Source: CAZWRV01 sp964636325
Lineage (GTDB): Bacteria > Verrucomicrobiota > Lentisphaeria > Victivallales > GWF2-50-93
Length of the DNA stretch: 32,796 nt
Direction: 5' to 3'
Assembly: GCA_964636325.1 (NCBI GenBank)
Contig: CAZWRV010000072.1
Location: 1 to 32,796, forward strand
The translations under genes and the position numbers were made by a program. The notes beneath the pieces were generated by a model. That model had not been told where the DNA came from. It searched no databases and worked only from the letters and a program-made list of their open reading frames with translations. This document shows, piece by piece, positions 1 to 5,950 of the stretch (the first letter of the stretch is position 1; the number at the start of each line of letters is the position of its first letter).

Positions 1-91
1 CATAAGTCGTTGATTATCAACATTTCAATTTTTCCAACTGTTTAAAACGAGTTTGGAAAAAACGTTTTCCAAGTCGCGCCGTAAGGGACTA

Positions 92-322
92 ATCGTCTCA
101 TAATAATATGAACACCACCGACCTTGCGTCGGCGGTGAACATGACGGGGGAGCAGGTTGGCAATTTCCCTGCTGAATCCCCAGCCATGTTCATCGCCGGG
201 ATGAACCCGCCGGTGCCTCTATACAATTTCGAGACGATCAGTAACGCAGACATTCCTGTCTGCGGGATCCCAGGTAGGAATACCTGCGCTACTTCCGACC
301 GACAAAACTGCGACCTTCGCAG
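92..322. repeat. Cluster of nested and tandem hairpins
   Basis: An outer inverted repeat (ATCGTCTC at 92-99, GAGACGAT at 231-238) encloses a hairpin at 113-137 and a long interrupted stem, 131-143 with 185-197, continued by 147-156 with 168-172/177-181. Three further perfect small hairpins follow: 245-264 (8-bp stem, TTCC loop), 271-286 (6-bp stem, GGAA loop) and 308-322 (6-bp stem, 3-nt loop). ORFs on both strands through here have no recognisable protein features, so I read the block as structured non-coding DNA or RNA. It lies just upstream of the promoter for the small basic protein. It could be a palindromic repeat island or a structured RNA. Confidence 0.6.
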
Positions 323-395
323 ACGGACACTCCTCTGAAGCTTGACGACCAGGCTTATCCGGCATTTCCCACGTCCATAAACGACGGCAAGCGTC

Positions 396-424
396 TTGAA
401 AACTTCATTTGGCGCATATATATT
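396..424 (+). promoter_or_regulatory. Predicted sigma70-type promoter of the small basic protein gene
   Basis: TTGAAA at 396-401 and TATATT at 419-424 are separated by 17 bases. Transcription would start near 431, giving a leader of about 55 nt before the ATG at 486, with a ribosome site (AAGGAGAA) in between. Confidence 0.55.
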
Positions 425-485
425 TCCCGTCTGATAAATGATAAAAGGGGCAACAACTTTAATATTGCATCCAAGGAGAACAGAA

Positions 486-641
486 ATGACTAAGCATGCG
501 AGCTTGAAGAGCGGCGGCGGCATCAAGGCGAAGAGGAACGTCCTCAAGCGCTTCGAACGGATTGACATAATGAGGAAAGACGGAAAATGGAAAGACGGGA
601 TGAGGGCCACCGGCCTGCCCAAGACCAAGGTCGTCCAGTGA
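486..641 (+). CDS. Small basic protein of the PVC-group family
   Basis: A 51-residue, strongly basic protein beginning MTKHASLKSGGGIKAKRNVL and ending in a TGLPKTKVVQ-type tail. Both ends match the small basic protein family found across Verrucomicrobia, Chlamydiae and relatives (I recall a TIGR04137-type model). The precise role is unknown; composition suggests nucleic acid or ribosome association, which is inference. The start at 486 is preferred to an in-frame ATG at 438 because AAGGAGAA lies about 6 bases upstream and the family begins at this M-(T/S)-x-H-x-SLK motif. It is a single-gene unit with its own promoter, followed by a repeat-rich gap. Confidence 0.85.
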   Translation: MTKHASLKSGGGIKAKRNVLKRFERIDIMRKDGKWKDGMRATGLPKTKVVQ

Positions 642-642
642 T

Positions 643-780
643 TTCAGATTTTCCGCCCCTGCTGCCGCGTGAATTCGGCAAACTGCGCACTTTTGCTGAA
701 TTCATACTTGATGCTTGACAGGGCTAAAGGCGCCGGATCAGGCCCCTGCCATTTCATGGAGTTCCGCAGGAAAATCTGAA
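643..780. repeat. MITE-like segment with 12-bp terminal inverted repeats
   Basis: TTCAGATTTTCC at 643-654 is matched in inverse orientation by GGAAAATCTGAA at 769-780. The same arms, at least 11 bp, bound another short intergenic segment at 12518-12607, so this looks like a dispersed family rather than chance. It contains the palindrome at 670-705. No ORF inside looks real, and no target-site duplication is obvious. Confidence 0.4.
670..705. repeat. 36-bp palindromic repeat, copy 1
   Basis: Arms TGAATTCGGCAA and TTTTGCTGAATTCA can form an imperfect hairpin. A second copy at 1648-1683 differs at 4 of 36 positions. The two copies bracket the secreted-protein gene at 832-1584. Confidence 0.7.
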
Positions 781-831
781 TCGGGCATGAGTATTTTTGC
801 AGGGACGGATCAATCGCGGAGGACGGGTTCC

Positions 832-1584
832 ATGAAACGCCTAAAGATAATGCTTCTCGCAGGATCGGCCATGCTTGCCTTCGCCTCGGCGGGCTTCGCA
901 GGCACGGTGGTCTTCAAGGACGGTTCCTCAATCTCCGACGCCGAGATTGTCAGCATCAACGACGGCGCGATAATCATCCAGAAGGACAACAAGAAGAAAA
1001 GGTATCCTCTGGACAGCATCGCGTCCTATTCCAAGACGAACACTTCCGCCACGGGCGAACAGACCGAAGACCTCGCCCCCTACAAGGTGTCGATCATCGA
1101 CATCAAGGTCCCGAAGACGGGGGAGGACAAGGAAGGGAACACCGAGGAGTTCGTCATCAGCTACAGCATCAGCAAGGAGAAGTCCGAAAGCAAGAGGATC
1201 AAGGTCCCCTACTTCTACCTCTACGTGCTTATCTCCGGCGACAACGAGACTGATGAGAGGAAAATCCTCAGGTTCCTCTGGCCCGACAAGGCAAAGCCCA
1301 AGGGCGGAGGCTACGACGTCCCCGCCATAATGGAACGGGTCCAGGCCTTCGACAGGATGACCTGGGGCGACGACGAGGACACACCCTCACTCGACAACAA
1401 GATCACCGGCCGCGAAGTGTCATTCCCTCTGAAGAAGGTCGGCAAGCGCCATATCCTGGCATACCACCTCGAAATCTGGGGCAACACCGAGAAGATCGCC
1501 GAGAAAAGCGAGGTCATGACCCAGGTCAACCTCAATCTCTCAGGCAACCTCAAGGTCGGCAAGAACTGGTGGGAGCGCTATTAA
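832..1584 (+). CDS. Secreted protein of unknown function
   Basis: A 250-residue protein with a clear Sec signal peptide (MKRLKIMLLAGSAMLAFASA, then GFAG) that probably acts in the periplasm or outside the cell. Next comes a short beta-rich segment of the type TVVFKDGSSISDAEIVSI with an IIIQKDNKKKRYPLDSI strand, then a beta-rich body containing YFYLYVLISGD and HLEIWGN. I recognise no enzyme motif. The start at 832 is chosen over an in-frame ATG at 715 because CGGAGGA lies 9 bases upstream and the signal peptide begins there. The SYSI...PYFYLYVLI stretch faintly resembles SYSV...PYTAYLLIQWGN in the secreted protein at 11861-12421, so the two may share a fold (inference). Its stop codon lies inside a hairpin. 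Confidence 0.85.
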   Translation: MKRLKIMLLAGSAMLAFASAGFAGTVVFKDGSSISDAEIVSINDGAIIIQKDNKKKRYPLDSIASYSKTNTSATGEQTEDLAPYKVSIIDIKVPKTGEDKEGNTEEFVISYSISKEKSESKRIKVPYFYLYVLISGDNETDERKILRFLWPDKAKPKGGGYDVPAIMERVQAFDRMTWGDDEDTPSLDNKITGREVSFPLKKVGKRHILAYHLEIWGNTEKIAEKSEVMTQVNLNLSGNLKVGKNWWERY

Positions 1585-1609
1585 AATTTTCCGCCTGGAA
1601 AATTTTAAT
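1580..1609 (+). terminator. Perfect AT-rich hairpin at gene end
   Basis: A 13-bp stem, ATTAAAATTTTCC with GGAAAATTTTAAT, with loop GCCT. It overlaps the stop codon at 1582-1584. The 3' arm is T-rich, so it may terminate transcription. The AAAATTTTCC core recurs as a near-identical palindrome inside the pseudopilin gene at 18121-18151, so it may be a mobile palindrome instead. Confidence 0.5.
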
Positions 1610-1647
1610 CTTCAGTCTGGCACTCGATAGTCGCCCGGCAGACCGTA

Positions 1648-1683
1648 TGAATTCAGCAAGCTACGCCCTTTTGCTGAATTCAT
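1648..1683. repeat. 36-bp palindromic repeat, copy 2
   Basis: Matches the repeat at 670-705 in 32 of 36 positions and has nearly symmetrical arms, TGAATTCAGCAA and TTTTGCTGAATTCA. A degenerate third half (GGGGCGTAGTTCACTGAATT) follows near 1711-1730. Confidence 0.7.
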
Positions 1684-1737
1684 GCTCCGCAAGGACGGAC
1701 GAGCATCTTTGGGGCGTAGTTCACTGAATTTACGCGG

Positions 1738-2520
1738 TCAGAAGCCGGCCTTGAGGGAGAGCGGAGCGATGGAGGCGGCCCTTCCGGTGCCAGGGTCGTA
1801 GGAAATGACTGCGGCGTCGAGCCTTATGTCCTTTTCCACGACCGGAAGCTTGGTCGGCATGCCCGTTGTGAACTTCCTGAGGACTGCCGACACTTCCCTT
1901 CCGAGTATTGAATCCTCCGAGCCGACCATTCCGACATCGGAGATGAAAGCCGTGCCGCGGGGGAGTATCTTGGCGTCGGCGGTCTGCACATGCGTATGGG
2001 TGCCGACGACCGCGGTGACCCGTCCGTCGAGGAAATGCGCCATGGCGGCCTTTTCGCTGGTGGCCTCGGCATGGAAGTCCACGATAATGCATCTGACGGT
2101 GGGGGGGAGGCCCGTTATGATCTTGTCCACGGTCTCGAACGGGCATGCCGATTCGCCCTTCATGAATATTCGCCCCAGCAGGCTTATTACTGCGACCTCC
2201 CCGCAGGCGGGGTTCCTGAATATTCCGAATCCCCTTCCCGGCTGTTTGGGGCTCAGGTTCGCGGGGCGCAGGATGTTGGAGATGCCCCTTATCTCGTGCT
2301 CGAAGCTCTTCTGGTCCCAGACATGGTCGCCGGTGGTGAAGACGTCGACCGAAGGCAGTTCGGACACGCATGCGGCGGTGACGCCGGCGCCGCCGGCGAT
2401 GTTCTCCACGTTCGCGACGCAGAAGGAGCATCCGTGCCTGCTCTTCAGTTCCGGAAGCATTTCGCCGACGGCCCTGCGCCCTCCCTTTCCGACCACGTCT
2501 CCTAAAAATAGAATGTTCAT
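1738..2520 (-). CDS. YmdB-family (TIGR00282) metallophosphoesterase
   Basis: A 260-residue calcineurin-like phosphoesterase of the YmdB type, a cytoplasmic dinuclear-metal enzyme; family members hydrolyse 2',3'-cAMP or related phosphodiesters. Metal-site motifs appear in order: LGDVVGKGGR (Asp8), NVENIAGG (Glu39/Asn40), TTGDHVWDQ (65-70), LRPANL, DFHAEATSEK and GTHTHVQTAD, followed by DVGMVGSEDSILG. Length matches the family. The usual GNH is GDH here (Asn to Asp), a variant I believe is common in PVC bacteria. The start is the ATG at the first residue of the conserved strand. The gene stands alone on the minus strand. Its exact substrate cannot be told from sequence. Confidence 0.92.
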   Translation of the reverse strand: MNILFLGDVVGKGGRRAVGEMLPELKSRHGCSFCVANVENIAGGAGVTAACVSELPSVDVFTTGDHVWDQKSFEHEIRGISNILRPANLSPKQPGRGFGIFRNPACGEVAVISLLGRIFMKGESACPFETVDKIITGLPPTVRCIIVDFHAEATSEKAAMAHFLDGRVTAVVGTHTHVQTADAKILPRGTAFISDVGMVGSEDSILGREVSAVLRKFTTGMPTKLPVVEKDIRLDAAVISYDPGTGRAASIAPLSLKAGF

Positions 2521-2534
2521 CCTAATTGCCGCAG

Positions 2535-2633
2535 TTGAAAATATGCTTTATAAATTAACACTCTGCAATAAGGCATTTACATATTTAGAGGCTTTCACCC
2601 AATGAGTGAAAGCCAGTTCCGGCATATTTTCAA
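2535..2633. repeat. Inverted repeat TTGAAAATATGC with internal hairpin
   Basis: A perfect 12-bp arm at 2535-2546 pairs with 2622-2633. Inside, GGCTTTCAC at 2590-2598 pairs with GTGAAAGCC at 2606-2614 (7-nt loop). The element fills the space upstream of the YmdB-type gene. Confidence 0.55.
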
Positions 2634-2642
2634 CCCGGGAGG

Positions 2643-2740
2643 GTTGGCCGCATTCGCCATATCTACTTCGTTAGCTTCAACTTGCAGTGGTCACCACAGC
2701 TGCGTCTTGCTGCCTTGCAGCTACGGCAAATGCGGCCAAC
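2643..2740. repeat. Long inverted repeat, about 98 bp
   Basis: GTTGGCCGCATT at 2643-2654 is perfectly complementary to AATGCGGCCAAC at 2729-2740, with additional pairing just inside. The interior is rich in CAG/CTG-type short stems. It lies 22 bp from the end of the beta-helix gene at 2763, so it could end that transcript on the minus strand, although there is no obvious T-run. Confidence 0.55.
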
Positions 2741-2762
2741 TCGGCTATTAGGTTCATGGTTT

Positions 2763-3788
2763 TCACTTCGCCGAGGGGACGGGGAAGCCTTCCTTGGACA
2801 GGTTGCAGCCCCAGCCCTGCTTCCTGCCGGGAGAGTCTTCGCGCATGGTGAAGTTCTTCAAGTTGACAGACGCAAAGTCGCCCATGCCGTCTTCGCGGGT
2901 CACGACACGGACGACTCGGCCGCCGCCTCTCATGCCGTGTCTATTCTCGCGTGCGGCGGGCATCTCCTCGAAGCTGGGCTTCTCCTTGAAGACCTCGCCG
3001 GACTTGTGGAACTGGCAGATGTCCTTTAGGGCGCCTATTTCGTTGCAGAACTTGCCGGACTCCTCGTAGTAGCCGATGCTCTTCTCCCCGTATACCACGC
3101 TGTTCGCGATCTTGAGCTTGACCCTGTTCGAGCTTGTGAACCGGAAGGCGGCGCCGCCGGAGTAGACGACCGACTTGTCGATGGACATCTCGCCCCCGCC
3201 GAGACTGAAGGATTCGCCCCCGTTGGAGCAGGTGCAAGAGCTCAGAAATATCTTCTTGCCGTAGCTCCAGACGCAGAAATCCTTTATGAGGCAGTTGTCG
3301 AATACGATGTCGGCCTTTCCGTCGCCGCCTGTGCAGAATGAGCCGACGATGCAGTCCACGGCGGTGAAATCATTGTTGCATTCGATGCGTTCGACCCAGA
3401 GGTTCCTGGCGGAGCAGTTCTTCGCGACTATCTCGATGTTGGCGTCGCACAGCTTGCCTGGCTCGCCCTCGATCAGGCATCCGTCCGCGCTGACCACCAG
3501 ATCGCTGTCATACCTGCCGGGGCCAAGGAATAGAACACCCCCCTTCTTGAGCGCGGACATCGCCTCCGCAGGCCGCTTGAACTCGCCGCCGCCCTCCGGC
3601 GAGCATTTGATGACGTCCTGTGAGGGCTTCGTTCTCGCCGTCTTTGCGGACTTAGCTGCCGCGCCCTGCCCGAAAAGGCACGGGCATGCGAGGACGGCGG
3701 CCGAAAAGAATATGCTCAGGCAAAAGACCCGGCCTAGGCCGCATAGAACGGGAAAGACCGTCGGTGACGTTGTTGGGCGGTTTGTCAT
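2763..3788 (-). CDS. Secreted right-handed beta-helix protein (paralogue B)
   Basis: A 341-residue protein with a long N-terminal signal region (hydrophobic residues about 13-40, VFCLSIFFSAAVLACPCLF), then a repetitive body typical of pectate-lyase-like parallel beta helices: short strands with asparagine and cysteine turns such as ADIVFDNCLIKDF and IANSVVYG. No catalytic set of a named lyase or esterase family is evident, so binding or a lyase-like role is only possible. It is a clear paralogue of the upstream protein at 3867-4847. Shared blocks are IKCSPEGGGEFK, ALKKG, IEGEPGKLCDANIE, ADIVFDNC and the C-terminal EDSPGRKxGxG. The two lie head to tail 78 bp apart, most simply a tandem duplication within one transcript. 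Confidence 0.85.
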   Translation of the reverse strand: MTNRPTTSPTVFPVLCGLGRVFCLSIFFSAAVLACPCLFGQGAAAKSAKTARTKPSQDVIKCSPEGGGEFKRPAEAMSALKKGGVLFLGPGRYDSDLVVSADGCLIEGEPGKLCDANIEIVAKNCSARNLWVERIECNNDFTAVDCIVGSFCTGGDGKADIVFDNCLIKDFCVWSYGKKIFLSSCTCSNGGESFSLGGGEMSIDKSVVYSGGAAFRFTSSNRVKLKIANSVVYGEKSIGYYEESGKFCNEIGALKDICQFHKSGEVFKEKPSFEEMPAARENRHGMRGGGRVVRVVTREDGMGDFASVNLKNFTMREDSPGRKQGWGCNLSKEGFPVPSAK

Positions 3789-3840
3789 AAGTCTGTATTT
3801 CCTTCCGAACGCCGATGCCTGAAACTTCCAATCCTAATCG

Positions 3841-3852
3841 TGCTCCGGAGCA
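3841..3852. repeat. Perfect 12-bp palindrome TGCTCCGGAGCA
   Basis: Lies between the two beta-helix paralogues, just after the stop of the upstream one. Its function is unknown; it is too short and lacks a T-run for a confident terminator. Confidence 0.3.
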
Positions 3853-3866
3853 TGGTGTCCGCGGCA

Positions 3867-4847
3867 TCAAGGGGGAACCAGAACCCCGTCGGCGTTCAGG
3901 CTGGCCCCAAAGCCTTCCTTCCTGCCGGGAGAATCCTCCTTTAAAATCCAGTCAGCCAAGTTCATAATCCCTGAGGGGTAAACGACCTTCCTCGTCCAGC
4001 CTTCCCGGTAGGAGGTGTCGTATTTAACATCGAAGACGGCCGTCACCGACGGCTCCTTGTCGAAAAGCGGCTTTTCCTCCAAAACGTTCTTCTTCTTCAT
4101 AATGTTGGCCTGGAACCTCTGCTTCTTGGCGTCGTCCATGGTCTTAGCTATTTTTCCGGAGGCTATGTCCTTTGCGAATCCGGCGTCGCCGTAGACGACG
4201 CTGTTGTCTATGTCGATTTTCGGCTTGCTGGTCCCCAGCATGAAAACAACATCCTTCGCGTAGAGCACGCATTTTTCTATCAGTATCTTGCTGCCGTGCA
4301 TTAGGGCGGCGTTCCCACCGTTGCATATGGTGCAGCGGTTAAGCTCTATCGACTTGTTGTAGGACATTATGTCCAGCGCGCCGATGCAGCAGTTGTCGAA
4401 CACGATGTCCGCCTTGCTGTCCTTTTCGGACATGAAATATTTCACGGCAGAGTCCACCAGCGTGATGTCGAGGTTGCATCGTATGGTGTTGCAGAAGAGG
4501 TTCCTTACAAAATAATCCTTGCCGGTAAGCTCCAGATTGATGTCGCATCTCTTGCCCGGCTCACCCCCTTCGATGGTGATCCCGTCGCAGGAAATCACCA
4601 TTTCGTCCATATAGGTTCCCGGCATCAGCTTCAAAGTCATGCCTTTCTTAAGTGACGTAATGGCTTCCGACGGCTTCTTGAACTCGCCTCCGCCCTCCGG
4701 GCTGCATTTGATGACTTCCCCGGAGGTCTTAGCCCTGGCGTCCTTTACGCTCTTCATGGCGCCGCCGCCAAGCGCATTGGCCTCATACGCAAAACCGGAG
4801 ATGAAAATTGACACGATTATTGCTGCAGGAAAATTCATGTTTTTCAT
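3867..4847 (-). CDS. Secreted right-handed beta-helix protein (paralogue A)
   Basis: A 326-residue protein. The signal peptide (MKNMNFPAAIIVSIFISGFA, cleaved near YEANA) points to export. Residues about 40-100 carry the block shared with its neighbour (IKCSPEGGGEFKKPSEAI, SLKKG, IEGGEPGKRCDINLE), followed by a parallel beta-helix-like repeat region with ADIVFDNCCIGAL and IDNSVVYGDAG, and a C-terminal ILKEDSPGRKEGFG motif. I cannot assign an enzymatic activity. The start at 4847 is supported by GGGAGG about 8 bases upstream. A good promoter precedes it, so this is the first gene of the two-gene unit; the downstream paralogue is the more diverged in its signal peptide. Confidence 0.87.
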   Translation of the reverse strand: MKNMNFPAAIIVSIFISGFAYEANALGGGAMKSVKDARAKTSGEVIKCSPEGGGEFKKPSEAITSLKKGMTLKLMPGTYMDEMVISCDGITIEGGEPGKRCDINLELTGKDYFVRNLFCNTIRCNLDITLVDSAVKYFMSEKDSKADIVFDNCCIGALDIMSYNKSIELNRCTICNGGNAALMHGSKILIEKCVLYAKDVVFMLGTSKPKIDIDNSVVYGDAGFAKDIASGKIAKTMDDAKKQRFQANIMKKKNVLEEKPLFDKEPSVTAVFDVKYDTSYREGWTRKVVYPSGIMNLADWILKEDSPGRKEGFGASLNADGVLVPP

Positions 4848-4886
4848 GGCATGCGCCTCCCAGTCTGTTATTTTTCAGTTTTAGCG

Positions 4887-4914
4887 AATATACACGTTTC
4901 CGCACTTTTTTCAA
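4887..4914 (-). promoter_or_regulatory. Predicted promoter of the beta-helix gene pair
   Basis: On the minus strand, TTGAAA (4909-4914) and TATATT (4887-4892) are 16 bases apart, about 40 bases before the ATG at 4847. The -35 box overlaps the last codons of ispH, so the pair can be transcribed separately from ispH. Confidence 0.55.
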
Positions 4915-5864
4915 GCTTGCCGCCATGGGATCAAGGCTGCCGGAATCTTGAACGACTGCTCCTCCTTGCCGCATGACAGCGTCTCTGCCTCCGGCCAGCC
5001 CCGCCGCCGGAGCTCTGAAACAAGCTCCTCGACGAGGTATTCCGGCGCGGAGGCGCCCGCGGAGATTCCGATCACTTCGGCGCCTTCGAGGATTTTTTCG
5101 TTGAGTCCCGCTGAGTTTTCCAGCAGATGGGCCCTGCCGCAGAGTTTCCTCGCGGCGTCGCAGAGCCTCAGGGAATTGGAACTGCTGCGGGATCCGATTA
5201 TGAGAACCAGGTCTGATTTCCCCGCCACCTTCCTGATAGCGTTCTGCCTGTTTCTCGTGGCGTAGCAGACGTCATATTCGGGGCTGCCGGTCAGCACCGG
5301 ATATTTGAGCCTGAGCATGCCAATGATTTCCGCCACAAGCTTCGTGTCCAGTGTCGTCTGCGAGAAACACGCGACCTTGTCGTCGCTTGCGAACGGTATC
5401 TTCCTGACGTCCTCCGGTCCCTCGACTATGAAAACCTCCCCTGACGCATGGCCTCTGACGCCGACCACCTCGGGATGGCGGGAATGCCCTATGATTATTA
5501 TCTTGCATCCCATCCTGCTGTATTTCTCGGTTTCACGGTGGATTTTCTTGACAAGCGGGCAGGTGGCGTCGATGCACTTCAGGCCGAGGTCGAGGGCCTC
5601 CTTCTCCACAGCCGCAGATACTCCGTGCGCGCTGAATATCAGAGGTCGGTCTTTCGGGCATCCTTTCACATCTTCGATGAAAATCACCCCCCTGTCCCTC
5701 AAGCCTTCGACCACATGTCTGTTGTGGACGATCTCATGGAGGACGAATACTGGGGCGCCATGCGCCTTCAGCGCCTGCTCGACCGTCTCAAGCGCCCTCC
5801 TCACCCCGGCGCAGAATCCCCTCGGCTCCGCGAGTATTATCTTCTTGTGGCCGCTTTTTCCCAT
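4911..5864 (-). CDS. ispH: 4-hydroxy-3-methylbut-2-enyl diphosphate reductase
   Basis: IspH (LytB), 317 residues, catalyses the last step of the methylerythritol phosphate pathway, reducing HMBPP to IPP and DMAPP in the cytoplasm. The three cysteines that hold the iron-sulfur cluster are present: Cys18 in EPRGFCAGVRRA, Cys102 in IDATCPLVKK and Cys200 in DVCYATRNRQ. Other family motifs are HEIVHNRHVV, FSAHGVS, GHSRHPEVVG, FSQTTLDT, GSRSSSNS and GISAGASAP. Length is normal for the family. The gene is divergent from nadE, with an 86-bp shared control region. Confident. Confidence 0.97.
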   Translation of the reverse strand: MGKSGHKKIILAEPRGFCAGVRRALETVEQALKAHGAPVFVLHEIVHNRHVVEGLRDRGVIFIEDVKGCPKDRPLIFSAHGVSAAVEKEALDLGLKCIDATCPLVKKIHRETEKYSRMGCKIIIIGHSRHPEVVGVRGHASGEVFIVEGPEDVRKIPFASDDKVACFSQTTLDTKLVAEIIGMLRLKYPVLTGSPEYDVCYATRNRQNAIRKVAGKSDLVLIIGSRSSSNSLRLCDAARKLCGRAHLLENSAGLNEKILEGAEVIGISAGASAPEYLVEELVSELRRRGWPEAETLSCGKEEQSFKIPAALIPWRQA

Positions 5865-5896
5865 CGCTTGATAAATCGCCTTTGATTATTCAAACT

Positions 5897-5914
5897 CATT
5901 AAGCTAACTTAATG
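5897..5914. promoter_or_regulatory. Candidate operator between ispH and nadE
   Basis: A perfect dyad, CATTAAG-CTAA-CTTAATG, with 7-bp arms sits in the 86-bp divergent region. It is immediately followed by TTTGAC, a possible -35 for nadE. The position suits a regulator acting on either gene, but no matching regulator can be named. Confidence 0.35.
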
Positions 5915-5950
5915 TTTGACTCTTAACAACATCGGCTGGACGATTTATTT

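Noticed and set aside
98..628. 176-codon ORF on the minus strand across the hairpin block
   Set aside because: It runs through several palindromes and antisense to the small basic protein gene; no family-like motif or ribosome site.
1805..2605. Long plus-strand ORF opposite the YmdB-type gene
   Set aside because: It mirrors a well-supported gene on the other strand; GC-rich codon bias commonly opens the antisense frame.
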